A stretch of DNA of 64,000 bases from Flavobacterium cerinum (GTDB taxonomy: Bacteria; Bacteroidota; Bacteroidia; Flavobacteriales; Flavobacteriaceae), in assembly GCF_004028155.1 (NCBI RefSeq), contig NZ_SBII01000007.1, forward strand, positions 1 through 64,000, in the 5' to 3' direction. The notes beneath the pieces were generated by a model. That model was not told the origin of the DNA. It did not search any database and worked only from the letters and a program-made list of their open reading frames with translations. Positions 14,837 to 23,542 of the stretch are shown piece after piece (the stretch's first letter is position 1; every line of letters starts with the position of its first letter). A program made the translations under genes and the position numbers.

Positions 14837-17800
14837 TTGAAACCAGAAATTTTAGAAAAATACGGGCAGTCGCCCAAAGTAAAACAAATCGCAGCTGCGA
14901 TAGAACAGCGCGAAAACAAAATTCATGTAAAAGGTCTTTTGGGTTCTGCACTGTCTTTTGTTATCGATCCGCTGTTCAGGCAAAGTGAAATACCCTTCCT
15001 TCTTATCTTTAAAGATAAAGAAGAGGCCGCATACAATCTAAACGACCTGGAGCAGCTTATCGGCGATCAGGATGTGCTTTTTTATCCGGGATCTTATCGC
15101 CGTCCTTATCAGATAGAAGAAACTGACAATGCTAACATTCTGCTTCGTGCCGAAGTACTTAACCGTATTAACTCACGTAAGAAGCCTGCACTTATTGTTT
15201 CTTATCCTGAAGCTTTATTCGAAAAAGTTGTAACGCGCAAGGAGCTCGAAAAGAACACTCTTAAAGTGGCTGTGAGCGACCAGATATCTATCGATTTTAT
15301 AAACGAAGTTTTATTTGAATATGAATTCCGCCGTGTAGATTTCGTTACCGAACCAGGTGAATTCTCTGTTCGGGGTGGTATCGTAGACGTGTTTTCATTT
15401 TCCAATGATAACCCTTACCGTATTGAATTTTTTGGAAATGAGGTAGACAGTATCAGAACCTTTGATGTAGCAACTCAACTATCCTTAGAAAAGAAAAAAA
15501 AAATCACTGTTATTCCAAATGTGGAGAATAAAACGCTGCAGGAAAAACGCGAAAGCTTCCTGGAATATATTAATGAAAAAACAGTGGTTTTTATTCAGAA
15601 TACTGAAGCGTTGTTTACTCAAATGGATGTTTTATACAGCAAAGCCAATGAAGCGTTCGACAAACTTTCAAAGGACATTAAGCATGCTTCTCCCGATGAA
15701 TTATTTCTTAATCAGGAATCGTTTATTAGGAAAGCACTCGATTTTACAATAGTAGAATTGGGTTCGAAAGCTATCTTTAAAACCCAAAAAACTTTCGAAT
15801 ATTACATACAGCCGCAGCCATCGTTCAACAAACAATTTGACCTGCTGCTCACCAACCTTAGCGACAATCACGCTAACGGTATTAAAAATTACATCTTCTG
15901 TTCTAATGAGGCTCAGGCCAAACGCTTCCATGATATTTTTGAAAGTCTGGACGAAGCAAATCATGAAAACATCCGTCAGCAGTACAAAACAATTGTTTTC
16001 CCTATCTATGAAGGTTTCATTGACGACGAAAATCAGATTGCCTGCTACACCGACCACCAGATCTTTGAGCGTTACCACAAATTCAGTATTAAGAATGGTT
16101 ACTCTAAAAAAGGTGCCATTTCGCTTAAAGAACTTAACTCACTATCTGTAGGTGATTATGTAACACATATAGACCACGGTATAGGTAAATTTGGAGGTCT
16201 GCAAAAAATACAGGTCGAAGGCAAAACACAGGAAGCTATAAAACTGGTATATGCCGATAATGATATTGTTTATGTAAGTATCCACTCACTACATAAGATC
16301 TCTAAATACAATGGTAAAGATGGCGCACCACCAAAGATCTACAAATTAGGATCTGGTGCATGGAAAGCGCTTAAACAAAAAACTAAAGCACGTGTTAAAC
16401 ATATTGCTTTTAACCTAATACAACTTTACGCCAAGCGAAGACTCGAAAAAGGATTCCAATACGCACCGGATAGTTACCTGCAGGCTGAGCTTGAATCGTC
16501 CTTTATTTATGAAGACACTCCCGACCAGATAACCGCTACCCGCGATGTTAAAGCTGATATGGAAAGCGAACGCCCGATGGATCGCTTAGTGTGTGGTGAC
16601 GTAGGTTTTGGCAAGACCGAAGTAGCTATACGTGCTGCTTTTAAAGCGGTAGACAATGGCAAACAGGTTGCTATTTTGGTACCTACTACCATACTGGCTT
16701 ACCAGCATTTCAGAACCTTTACCGAACGCCTTAAAGACATGCCGGTTTCTATTGGCTACGTTAACCGTTTCCGTACAGCAAAACAAAAAGCACAAACACT
16801 TAAAGATCTTGCTGAAGGCAAACTGGATATTCTTATTGGTACCCATCAATTGGTTAATAAAAATGTACAGTTTAAAAACCTGGGGCTATTAATCGTAGAT
16901 GAAGAGCAAAAGTTTGGGGTTAATGTAAAAGACAAGCTTAAAACCATTGCTCAAAACGTAGATACCTTAACGCTTACAGCAACCCCTATACCAAGAACAT
17001 TACAGTTCTCGTTAATGGCTGCGAGAGATCTATCGGTTATTACTACACCTCCGCCCAACCGTTATCCTATCGAAACCCAGGTTGTAGGCTTTAATGAAGA
17101 GATCATTCGCGATGCTATTTCTTATGAAATTCAGCGTGGCGGGCAGGTATTCTTTATTAACAACCGTATTGAGAACATTAAAGAAGTTGCCGGAATGATA
17201 CAGCGTCTTGTTCCCAGTGCAAAAGTAGGTGTAGGGCACGGGCAGATGGAAGGAAAAAAACTGGAAGAGCTTATGCTTGCCTTTATGGAAGGCGATTTTG
17301 ATGTACTGGTTGCCACTACTATTATTGAAAGTGGCCTTGACGTTCCAAACGCCAATACCATTTTTATAAATAATGCTAACAACTTTGGATTATCTGACCT
17401 TCACCAAATGCGTGGTCGTGTTGGACGAAGCAATAAAAAAGCATTCTGTTATTTTATCACTCCTCCCTATTCTGCAATGACCGAAGATGCCCGTAAAAGA
17501 ATTCAGGCTTTAGAGCAGTTTAGCGAACTGGGTAGCGGCTTTAATATTGCGATGAAAGACCTCGAAATTCGTGGTGCAGGAGATTTACTAGGTGGAGAAC
17601 AAAGCGGTTTTATAAACGAAATTGGCTTTGACACCTATCAAAAAATCATGAACGAAGCTATCGACGAACTTAAAGAAAATGAGTTTAAAGATCTTTATGA
17701 AGATGTAGAAGGCGAACACGAAAAAGAATATGTAAAAGAGATACAAATTGATACCGACTTCGAACTGTTATTCCCTGATGAATATGTAAACAACATAACA

Positions 17801-18196
17801 GAACGTCTTAATCTGTATAACGAACTTGGTTCTGTAAAGAATGAAGAAGAACTATTGGCATTTGAAGCTAAGCTTAACGACCGTTTTGGGCCACTGCCCA
17901 GACAGGCTCAGGCACTGCTTATAAGTATGCGTATTAAGTGGCTGGCTACCAAAATGGGTATAGAGAAGCTGGTGCTTAAACAAGGTAAAATGGTAGGCTA
18001 TTTTGTTTCAGATCAGCAGTCTGAATATTACCAGTCAGGTTCTTTTCGTAAAGTATTGCAGTTTGTACAAAAGTATCCTACACTTTCTAAAATGAAAGAA
18101 AAACAAACCAAGAATGGTTTGAGGCTATTGCTAACATTCGAGAATATAAAATCACTAAAAAAAGCATTAGAAGTACTGGAAAATGTATTTGAGTAA
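14837..18196 (+). CDS. mfd: transcription-repair coupling factor Mfd
   Basis: About 1119 residues. Mfd binds RNA polymerase stalled at DNA damage, pushes it off with its ATP-dependent translocase and recruits UvrA. Domains: UvrB-like N-terminal module (about 10-330), CarD-like RNA polymerase interaction domain (LSVGDYVTHIDHGIGKFGGL, about 435-510), two helicase lobes with Walker A GDVGFGKTE and DEEQ box (LLIVDEEQKFGV), the TRG region, and the C-terminal UvrA-binding domain. No ATG lies near the start; the TTG at 14837 gives KPEILEKYGQSPKV and avoids overlap with the lipoprotein gene. A further in-frame TTG at 14789 is possible. Confidence 0.95.
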   Translation: MKPEILEKYGQSPKVKQIAAAIEQRENKIHVKGLLGSALSFVIDPLFRQSEIPFLLIFKDKEEAAYNLNDLEQLIGDQDVLFYPGSYRRPYQIEETDNANILLRAEVLNRINSRKKPALIVSYPEALFEKVVTRKELEKNTLKVAVSDQISIDFINEVLFEYEFRRVDFVTEPGEFSVRGGIVDVFSFSNDNPYRIEFFGNEVDSIRTFDVATQLSLEKKKKITVIPNVENKTLQEKRESFLEYINEKTVVFIQNTEALFTQMDVLYSKANEAFDKLSKDIKHASPDELFLNQESFIRKALDFTIVELGSKAIFKTQKTFEYYIQPQPSFNKQFDLLLTNLSDNHANGIKNYIFCSNEAQAKRFHDIFESLDEANHENIRQQYKTIVFPIYEGFIDDENQIACYTDHQIFERYHKFSIKNGYSKKGAISLKELNSLSVGDYVTHIDHGIGKFGGLQKIQVEGKTQEAIKLVYADNDIVYVSIHSLHKISKYNGKDGAPPKIYKLGSGAWKALKQKTKARVKHIAFNLIQLYAKRRLEKGFQYAPDSYLQAELESSFIYEDTPDQITATRDVKADMESERPMDRLVCGDVGFGKTEVAIRAAFKAVDNGKQVAILVPTTILAYQHFRTFTERLKDMPVSIGYVNRFRTAKQKAQTLKDLAEGKLDILIGTHQLVNKNVQFKNLGLLIVDEEQKFGVNVKDKLKTIAQNVDTLTLTATPIPRTLQFSLMAARDLSVITTPPPNRYPIETQVVGFNEEIIRDAISYEIQRGGQVFFINNRIENIKEVAGMIQRLVPSAKVGVGHGQMEGKKLEELMLAFMEGDFDVLVATTIIESGLDVPNANTIFINNANNFGLSDLHQMRGRVGRSNKKAFCYFITPPYSAMTEDARKRIQALEQFSELGSGFNIAMKDLEIRGAGDLLGGEQSGFINEIGFDTYQKIMNEAIDELKENEFKDLYEDVEGEHEKEYVKEIQIDTDFELLFPDEYVNNITERLNLYNELGSVKNEEELLAFEAKLNDRFGPLPRQAQALLISMRIKWLATKMGIEKLVLKQGKMVGYFVSDQQSEYYQSGSFRKVLQFVQKYPTLSKMKEKQTKNGLRLLLTFENIKSLKKALEVLENVFE

Positions 18197-18321
18197 AAAT
18201 CAGCATTATAGCTGCAAAACACTGTTGTACTGTGATTTTTAGAAAATCTAATTTTCATAAAATTCACATAAAATTAGACCAAAAATGGTTAAAAATTGGT
18301 TAAACTCAAAAAAATGGTTGA

Positions 18322-18349
18322 TTGTTTATGAATCTTCCACATATATTTG
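18322..18349 (+). promoter_or_regulatory. promoter: TTG ... TATATTTG
   Basis: -33 TTG at 18322-18324 and an exact -7 TATATTTG at 18342-18349, separated by 17 bp (a second TTG at 18318-18320 gives 21). One of the best promoters in the window; 27 bp upstream of the lipoprotein ATG. Confidence 0.65.
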
Positions 18350-18376
18350 CGGGACCAACATTTTATTAATACTACT

Positions 18377-18754
18377 ATGAAAAACCCATTTGTTTATTTA
18401 CTAATTGCCTTTATGGCGCTTACTTCTTGCTCTAGTGATGATGATAAAGGATCTACAGGGTCTAGAGAAATTAAGTATGAAATTACCGGTAATTACTCTG
18501 GAGCAAAGATTGACGTCACGTACACTGAAAACGGTGGAGCAACTACTGCAGAAGCAACTAAATTACCATGGACTAAAACCTTTACTGCCGCTGCCGACAC
18601 CCATGGTGCAGGATTTAGTGCAGGTGCAGGTGATGCTAAACCAGGCGAAAAAATAACATTAAGTATTTACCAAGGTGGTAAACTTAAAAAATCTCAGGAA
18701 GCTACTGCTACTTCAGATGGAATGCTTATAGCTAATGTAACTACAACATTCTAG
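18377..18754 (+). CDS. small predicted lipoprotein
   Basis: A 125-residue lipoprotein. The ATG at 18377 begins a lipoprotein signal (FMALTSCSSDDDKG, lipidated Cys near 18); the longer frame starts upstream inside the promoter region and is rejected. The mature part is predicted beta-rich (EIKYEITGNYSGAKIDVTYTENGG...; KPGEKITLSIYQGGKLKKSQEATA), like the small beta-sandwich lipoproteins of Bacteroidetes that resemble MmpS-type transport accessory proteins. That resemblance is only suggestive. It is monocistronic, with a strong promoter and terminator. Confidence 0.75.
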   Translation: MKNPFVYLLIAFMALTSCSSDDDKGSTGSREIKYEITGNYSGAKIDVTYTENGGATTAEATKLPWTKTFTAAADTHGAGFSAGAGDAKPGEKITLSIYQGGKLKKSQEATATSDGMLIANVTTTF

Positions 18755-18772
18755 TCTGGAAAATTATTACTA

Positions 18773-18798
18773 AAAAGCCCCGCAAATGCGGGGCTTTT
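18773..18798 (+). terminator. terminator after the small lipoprotein
   Basis: AAAAGCCCCGCA and TGCGGGGCTTTT form a perfect 12-bp stem with an AA loop. It can also serve the convergent gene ending at 18811. Confidence 0.9.
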
Positions 18799-18810
18799 AT
18801 TTTATATATC

Positions 18811-19929
18811 TTACTCTAATCCTTCCCACCATTTAGCAAATACCTTATCTGTCTTAAGATCTGCTTTTTCGCCTATCATTGGTGTCATTATTGGCATGTT
18901 TTGTTTCTCTGCTTCTTTTGTCACTCTAATTATAGGCTCGTCCCAATCGTGAAGTGCCAATGAGAATTTTGCCCAATGCACCGGAAATAGTTTTTTAGCT
19001 TTAAGTTCCTGCGCTGCCTTCACCACTTGTTCAGGCATCATGTGTATGTATTTCCAATATTCATTATACTGGCCACATTCTAAAACGGCAATATCAAATG
19101 GACCGAATTTCTTCCCTATAGCTGCATAATGTGTGTCATATCCTGAATCACCGCCTAAGTAAATATTCATGGTAGGCGTCTTCACTGCGTAAGACATCCA
19201 TAGTGCATTATTACGTTTTAACCCACGCCCTGAGAAATGTCTTGCCGGAGTGGTATTCACTACAAACCCACTGCCCAGATCTATCGTTTCATTCCAGTCT
19301 CTTTCTTCAATCATTGAAGGATCATAACCCCAAACTTCAAGATGCTCACCGGTACCCAGTCCTGTAATTATCTTTTTCACTTTACCTTTAAGTTTTAATA
19401 CCGTCTCATAATCCAAATGATCCCAATGGTCATGTGATATAAAAAGAAAATCAATTTCAGGAAGGTCATCAACAGTATATACATCACTACCGGGGAAAGC
19501 TTTTGTTGTAAAACTTACTGGCGATGCAGCACCGCTAAAAACAGGATCTATTAACATTGTTTTGCCGTCTATCTGCATAAAATAAGACGAATGCCCAAAC
19601 CACACTACTATATTTTCGGATGCATCCAAATGCAGTAAATCGGTTTTCTGCGAAGGCAGAACATCTTTTGGTTTATTCCGTTTTGACTTTTTAAAGAAAA
19701 AATCTCTCATTACTGTATAATAGCTTACACCTTCAGCCAGATCGGGTGTATTACTTAGGTTTTGAAACTGACCTTCTTTATAGTTCAAGGATCGTTTAAT
19801 CAGTTCCAGCCTATGACCGGAAGGCAATTTTCCAAATGTTGAAGACTGCAAAAAAAGAACCACCCCTACTACCAGAGTGGCTATTATAATCAATAGTATC
19901 ATAAATATTTTTTTTATTCTTTTTTTCAT
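18811..19929 (-). CDS. MBL-fold metallo-hydrolase, UlaG/NAPE-PLD-like, membrane-anchored
   Basis: A 372-residue metallo-beta-lactamase-fold hydrolase with one N-terminal membrane helix (about 7-29). Metal ligands: HDHWDH in FISHDHWDHLD, His in TTPARHFSGRG, Asp in YLGGDSGYDTH, and a C-terminal His in LFPVHWAKF. This pattern fits the UlaG/N-acylphosphatidylethanolamine phospholipase D group, so a phosphodiester or lactone substrate is likely but unproven. It follows the TetR gene by 60 bp, with a TetR-operator-like palindrome in the gap, so it is probably the regulator's target. Confidence 0.85.
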   Translation of the reverse strand: MKKRIKKIFMILLIIIATLVVGVVLFLQSSTFGKLPSGHRLELIKRSLNYKEGQFQNLSNTPDLAEGVSYYTVMRDFFFKKSKRNKPKDVLPSQKTDLLHLDASENIVVWFGHSSYFMQIDGKTMLIDPVFSGAASPVSFTTKAFPGSDVYTVDDLPEIDFLFISHDHWDHLDYETVLKLKGKVKKIITGLGTGEHLEVWGYDPSMIEERDWNETIDLGSGFVVNTTPARHFSGRGLKRNNALWMSYAVKTPTMNIYLGGDSGYDTHYAAIGKKFGPFDIAVLECGQYNEYWKYIHMMPEQVVKAAQELKAKKLFPVHWAKFSLALHDWDEPIIRVTKEAEKQNMPIMTPMIGEKADLKTDKVFAKWWEGLE

Positions 19930-19955
19930 TTTGATTTAGTACTCGCATTTTCGTT

Positions 19956-19973
19956 AGACTGACTAATCACTCT
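19956..19973 (-). promoter_or_regulatory. TetR operator candidate in front of the MBL-fold gene
   Basis: AGACTGACTAATCACTCT is an imperfect 18-bp palindrome (half site AGAnTGAyT). The same sequence, with one base difference, lies over the tetR start at 20554-20571. It occurs between tetR and the MBL-fold gene. Confidence 0.65.
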
Positions 19974-19989
19974 ATCTATATTAAAAAAA

Positions 19990-20568
19990 TTAGGAAATCA
20001 TTGTCCAGAGCATTTCGAAACTATCGTTAATAGTTTTCAACTGCTGTTCTTTAGTAAGTTTTGTTTTGGCTAAATATTGATTAAGTCCAAAAGTATGGCT
20101 GGTAAGCAATGTAAGTATAAAATCTACATCTCTATTCTTGATCGCTTTTTCCATAATAGCCTCTTCGATCTGATGGCAGCTTTTACTCAATTGTTTTTTA
20201 ATCTCTTCAGGTGATAGTAATGCTGCAAAGGGTGAAGTATGAAACTGTTGAATAAAATAGAATTCATCCTTATTTTCTAATGACCATAAAAGTACGTGGG
20301 TGAATTGTTCTTTGAACATTTGCTTCGCCTTTTTCCCCGCTGGAACTTTTGTTTCGATATATTCGCCCATGCGGGTTTTTATATCAATATATAAAGAAAC
20401 AATAAGGTCTTCTTTGGTTTTATAATAATGAAACAGGGTTCCATTGGCTACTCCCGCCTGCTTTGCTATTTTACTTGTAGGAGTTCCATGGAAACCATAT
20501 TGAACAAACAGCTGCAATGCTGCTGTCAATAGATCTTTACGCTTATCACTTGTAGATTGACTAATCAC
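19990..20568 (-). CDS. TetR family transcriptional regulator
   Basis: A 192-residue repressor. The N-terminal HTH covers about 9-56 (KRKDLLTAALQLFVQYGFHG, TSKIAKQAGVANGTLFHYYKTKEDL); the rest is the helical ligand-binding and dimerisation domain. The only suitable start is GTG at 20568, which lies inside a palindromic operator and 5 bp from a -7 element, so the message is probably leaderless. The same operator precedes the downstream MBL-fold gene. The regulator most likely represses both genes, with a ligand that the hydrolase destroys or processes; the ligand is unknown. Confidence 0.9.
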   Translation of the reverse strand: MISQSTSDKRKDLLTAALQLFVQYGFHGTPTSKIAKQAGVANGTLFHYYKTKEDLIVSLYIDIKTRMGEYIETKVPAGKKAKQMFKEQFTHVLLWSLENKDEFYFIQQFHTSPFAALLSPEEIKKQLSKSCHQIEEAIMEKAIKNRDVDFILTLLTSHTFGLNQYLAKTKLTKEQQLKTINDSFEMLWTMIS

Positions 20569-20580
20569 TCTACAAAGATA
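20554..20580 (-). promoter_or_regulatory. tetR promoter and overlapping operator
   Basis: TATCTTTG (minus strand, 20573-20580) matches TAnnTTTG. The palindrome AGATTGACTAATCACTCT (20554-20571) directly follows and covers the expected transcription start and the GTG start codon. Binding there would block transcription initiation. Confidence 0.7.
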
Positions 20581-20621
20581 TATATAATTCTAATATCACA
20601 ATTATTTTTATTAAAATAAAA

Positions 20622-20644
20622 AACCCTTCCAAATTGGAAGGGTT
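20622..20644 (-). terminator. terminator after the metalloprotease
   Basis: AACCCTTCC and GGAAGGGTT form a 9-bp stem with AAATT loop and A/T-rich flanks, 24 bp after the stop at 20668. Confidence 0.8.
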
Positions 20645-20667
20645 AGTAAATTTATATAAGTTATATT

Positions 20668-22206
20668 TTAGTCTTGCTTAACAATTCTAAAATTCACTTC
20701 TTTTGCACCATTTACAGCTTTAACAAAATAAATACCACTTGCAAATGAAGACAGGTCTATAGTAGTTTCTGAAGCATTAACTTTTTTGCTTATTAACAAT
20801 TGGCCTGCTACATTGTATACACTTATTCCTTCAATATTAGTTCCAGATGTAATAGTAACCAAACCGGTAGAAGGGTTAGGATAATATGAGAAATCTACAA
20901 ATGCAATTTCATCCAGGCTAAGTGGCTCAAGACAAGTCCTTGAGTTTATAAAATTCATCATTAAATCACGCGGCTGTTGTCCAAAACCATTTAGTAAATT
21001 AACTCCAACTCCTGGTACAAGGTGGCAGTAACTCATAATAGTTCCTCCATCTTCATAAGGCACATCACCTTCATCACAACCTTCAGAATATCCAGCCTGA
21101 GATCCACAAACATCAATAGGTGTATTATTACCATTCCATGCACAAGCATGTGTGTGAGGCGAACCTAACTGGTGACCAATTTCATGTGTCATAGCCTCAA
21201 CAGTCCATGAATATACCGGCACGTCCTGGAAAGCAAGATCAACATCACAGTAACTAGCATACTTACCACAAAGTCCTCTTAAGTAAGCAAGGCCTCCTAA
21301 TCCTCCCGGGTCGATAGCTACTAACTGATTTAGGTCTCCATCCATAAATCCTTTAATATAGAAATTTGAAAGATTAGCATCAGAAGTAAGATAAGTAGCG
21401 TAATAATCTACCTGCTGCCATATAAAAAAGCTGCTTAGCGCTACATTAATACCATCATTACTATATAAAGTCTGCATATTATTGAATACAGATGTTATCC
21501 AGTTACTAGTTTGATTAAAATTGGAATTATTTTGTTTGAATAAGTCATTATCAAGTTCAAAATAAATACCAACTGCATATTGCTGATTGGCTAATGTTCC
21601 ATTTACTCCATTACCATTTTTTGGTGTAACTGCCTCTGTATCTGCCACACCGCAGCTAAATGGATTTTTTATTTTTAACAGTTTATCTGAATACACAATA
21701 TATTCTGACAAGTTGTTTTCTTTACGCAGTTTGTCAACAACAAGGTTGCCCAATTTTAGGGTAGAAATCATTCCATTCATTTCTTCCTTAAAAAAGTTAA
21801 ACGTAGCTAATGAGTTACGATCATCTTTTAAGATACCTCTATAGTGAGCACCTTTTTCATAATAAACATTCTTTCCCTCACTTGTATCTACATGAAAGTT
21901 AGGTTTGAAAATATCTACGCGATACAACTGTACAGTAAGAACACCTCCATCATAAGGAATATTAACCTCAATGTTTTCAGGTTTAGCATCTGCTATTTGC
22001 TTTACAATCTCACTATTAATGGTAGTGTAAGTAGCATTCTCTACTACTGTTGTTTTAGGCTTAGCATTTTTATCAATACTAAGAGGTGAAAAACGGCTAA
22101 ATGCCGTGTTGCTAGAAACAAGTGCCTCTACATTGTCTGCCACTTTGTGCTGAGCATAAAAAGGTAGCGCACAGAGCACCCATACCAGGGTAATGATTTT
22201 TTTCAT
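20668..22206 (-). CDS. secreted M12-type zinc metalloprotease with T9SS sorting domain
   Basis: A 512-residue exported protease. Signal peptide 1-18 (MKKIITLVWVLCALPFYAQ); propeptide-like region to about 190; reprolysin-type catalytic domain with the zinc motif HEIGHQLGSPHTH and the Met-turn GGTIMSYCH; C-terminal T9SS type A sorting domain (about 435-512: YYPNPSTGLVTI, ISVYNVAGQLL, FASGIYFVKA). Paired cysteines around the active site suggest disulfides. It probably digests extracellular protein for nutrition. The upstream ACT-like gene is only 85 bp away, but no shared function is evident. Confidence 0.9.
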   Translation of the reverse strand: MKKIITLVWVLCALPFYAQHKVADNVEALVSSNTAFSRFSPLSIDKNAKPKTTVVENATYTTINSEIVKQIADAKPENIEVNIPYDGGVLTVQLYRVDIFKPNFHVDTSEGKNVYYEKGAHYRGILKDDRNSLATFNFFKEEMNGMISTLKLGNLVVDKLRKENNLSEYIVYSDKLLKIKNPFSCGVADTEAVTPKNGNGVNGTLANQQYAVGIYFELDNDLFKQNNSNFNQTSNWITSVFNNMQTLYSNDGINVALSSFFIWQQVDYYATYLTSDANLSNFYIKGFMDGDLNQLVAIDPGGLGGLAYLRGLCGKYASYCDVDLAFQDVPVYSWTVEAMTHEIGHQLGSPHTHACAWNGNNTPIDVCGSQAGYSEGCDEGDVPYEDGGTIMSYCHLVPGVGVNLLNGFGQQPRDLMMNFINSRTCLEPLSLDEIAFVDFSYYPNPSTGLVTITSGTNIEGISVYNVAGQLLISKKVNASETTIDLSSFASGIYFVKAVNGAKEVNFRIVKQD

Positions 22207-22291
22207 AAATTGTTTTTTTTCATTAAAATCTATACGTTTTTTTGGTTTAATAGGTTTATAGGTAAAAATTGGTATGGTTTATTAAATAGGT

Positions 22292-22951
22292 TTATAAGTT
22301 CTTAAGGTCTTTTATTACCTTAAAAGCAAGATCTACTTCCTGTTCACTTACTAAAATTGTAAATTCATAAGAGGTAGAGATCACTTCGCATATAATGATA
22401 CCTTCCCACGCAAGACGTTGAAATATATAATAATATACTCCTGGTGTAGAAATATTATCCTTAGGAAGTTTCACAGTAATTGAAGCAAGATTATCTGTAC
22501 GTTCAATTTGTTTTTCATCGGCAAAAAGCCTGTCTACTATAGCGTTCATAGAAGAACTAACTACAATATTGGTTTCATTTACACCCCGTGAAGAGGTATA
22601 AAATACTTCGGGGTTAGCATTAATATTAGATATTAACTCGCCCTGTTTGTTAAGAATAGAATCAGACACAGCAAAGGTATAATCTGTAAGCGATGAGCGA
22701 ACAGTAATTTCGCCAATGGCTCTTAATACTTTAACGATTTTATGGTTTACCCTAAAATCAAGATCTTCAGAAAGTCTTTTAAGTGACATAACTACAGCGC
22801 CCTGCTTAACATCTTTTCCCAATTCCTGCTCCAATTCAGGCATCATATTACGGGCTAATGATGTAAGATTAATTATGCCCTGCGACAGTGCGCTTAACAA
22901 AAACGGTTTAGTTTTTATGTAGTGTTCCACTACCGAAGAAATTGTTTTCAT
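22292..22951 (-). CDS. hypothetical protein with ACT-like regions
   Basis: A 219-residue cytoplasmic protein conserved-looking in style but not assigned. An N-terminal helical part (SVVEHYIKTKPFLLSALSQGIINLTSLARNM...) resembles a small HTH-like or regulatory helix bundle. The C-terminal part (about 155-219) reads NISTPGVYYYIFQRLAWEGI...EFTILVSEQEVDLAFKVIKDL, the pattern of an ACT domain as in aspartate kinase regulatory regions. No kinase domain is present. It may sense an amino acid, which is inference only. Confidence 0.6.
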   Translation of the reverse strand: MKTISSVVEHYIKTKPFLLSALSQGIINLTSLARNMMPELEQELGKDVKQGAVVMSLKRLSEDLDFRVNHKIVKVLRAIGEITVRSSLTDYTFAVSDSILNKQGELISNINANPEVFYTSSRGVNETNIVVSSSMNAIVDRLFADEKQIERTDNLASITVKLPKDNISTPGVYYYIFQRLAWEGIIICEVISTSYEFTILVSEQEVDLAFKVIKDLKNL

Positions 22952-22988
22952 AGCCTAATTAGTTGAGTATCTCGCTGTTTTTAGGAAA

Positions 22989-22996
22989 CAAATATA
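22989..22996 (-). promoter_or_regulatory. -7 element TATATTTG
   Basis: Exact TAnnTTTG on the minus strand, 38 bp upstream of the ACT-like gene. Confidence 0.5.
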
Positions 22997-23182
22997 CAAA
23001 CTAAAACAATTTGTTAAATATTTAACATTGTAAAAGTGTGAAAAATGCTTTTTTTTTGGTGTTAAATTATTGGATTATATTTAAATATCCAAAATAGTAA
23101 AGAATCACCTAATTTATTTTACTCCCGAAAATTAATTGTTTTTATCGTTATCCTGAACGTTTTATCAGAAAAAAATAATGCG

Positions 23183-23542
23183 TTAAAAATAAAAAAAGGC
23201 ATCCTGAAGATGTTCAATTTCGAAAGTCTTATTGTTCTTGAATACAGAAACAATGTCGAATCTTACGTCTACATCAAGATCGTTTTGTATAATATATTCG
23301 TTTACAGCCTTTACAAGCAACTGGATTTTCTTCGGATTAACAAAGTCCTGAGGCTGTCCAAATTCGATAGACGAACGCGTTTTTACCTCAACAACAGCTA
23401 AAATATTACCTTTTTGGGCGAGTATATCAATTTCTGCCTTTTGAAACACCCAATTGGTTTGCAGTATATGGTAATTGTCTTTTTGCAGGTATTCTACGGC
23501 AAGTTCCTCACCCAGCTTACCTAAGTCATTATGCTCTGCCAT
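23183..23542 (-). CDS. YraN family (UPF0102) nuclease-fold protein
   Basis: A 119-residue member of the YraN/UPF0102 family, with a PD-(D/E)xK nuclease fold. Seen: GKLGEELAVEYL at the N-terminus, then EIDILAQKGNILAVVEVKTRSS, where Asp, Glu and Lys form the expected catalytic set, and a terminal region RFDIVSVF. The family's role is unclear, with links to DNA processing. The ATG overlaps the LD-carboxypeptidase stop (TAATG at 23540-23544), so the two are an operon. Confidence 0.88.
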   Translation of the reverse strand: MAEHNDLGKLGEELAVEYLQKDNYHILQTNWVFQKAEIDILAQKGNILAVVEVKTRSSIEFGQPQDFVNPKKIQLLVKAVNEYIIQNDLDVDVRFDIVSVFKNNKTFEIEHLQDAFFYF

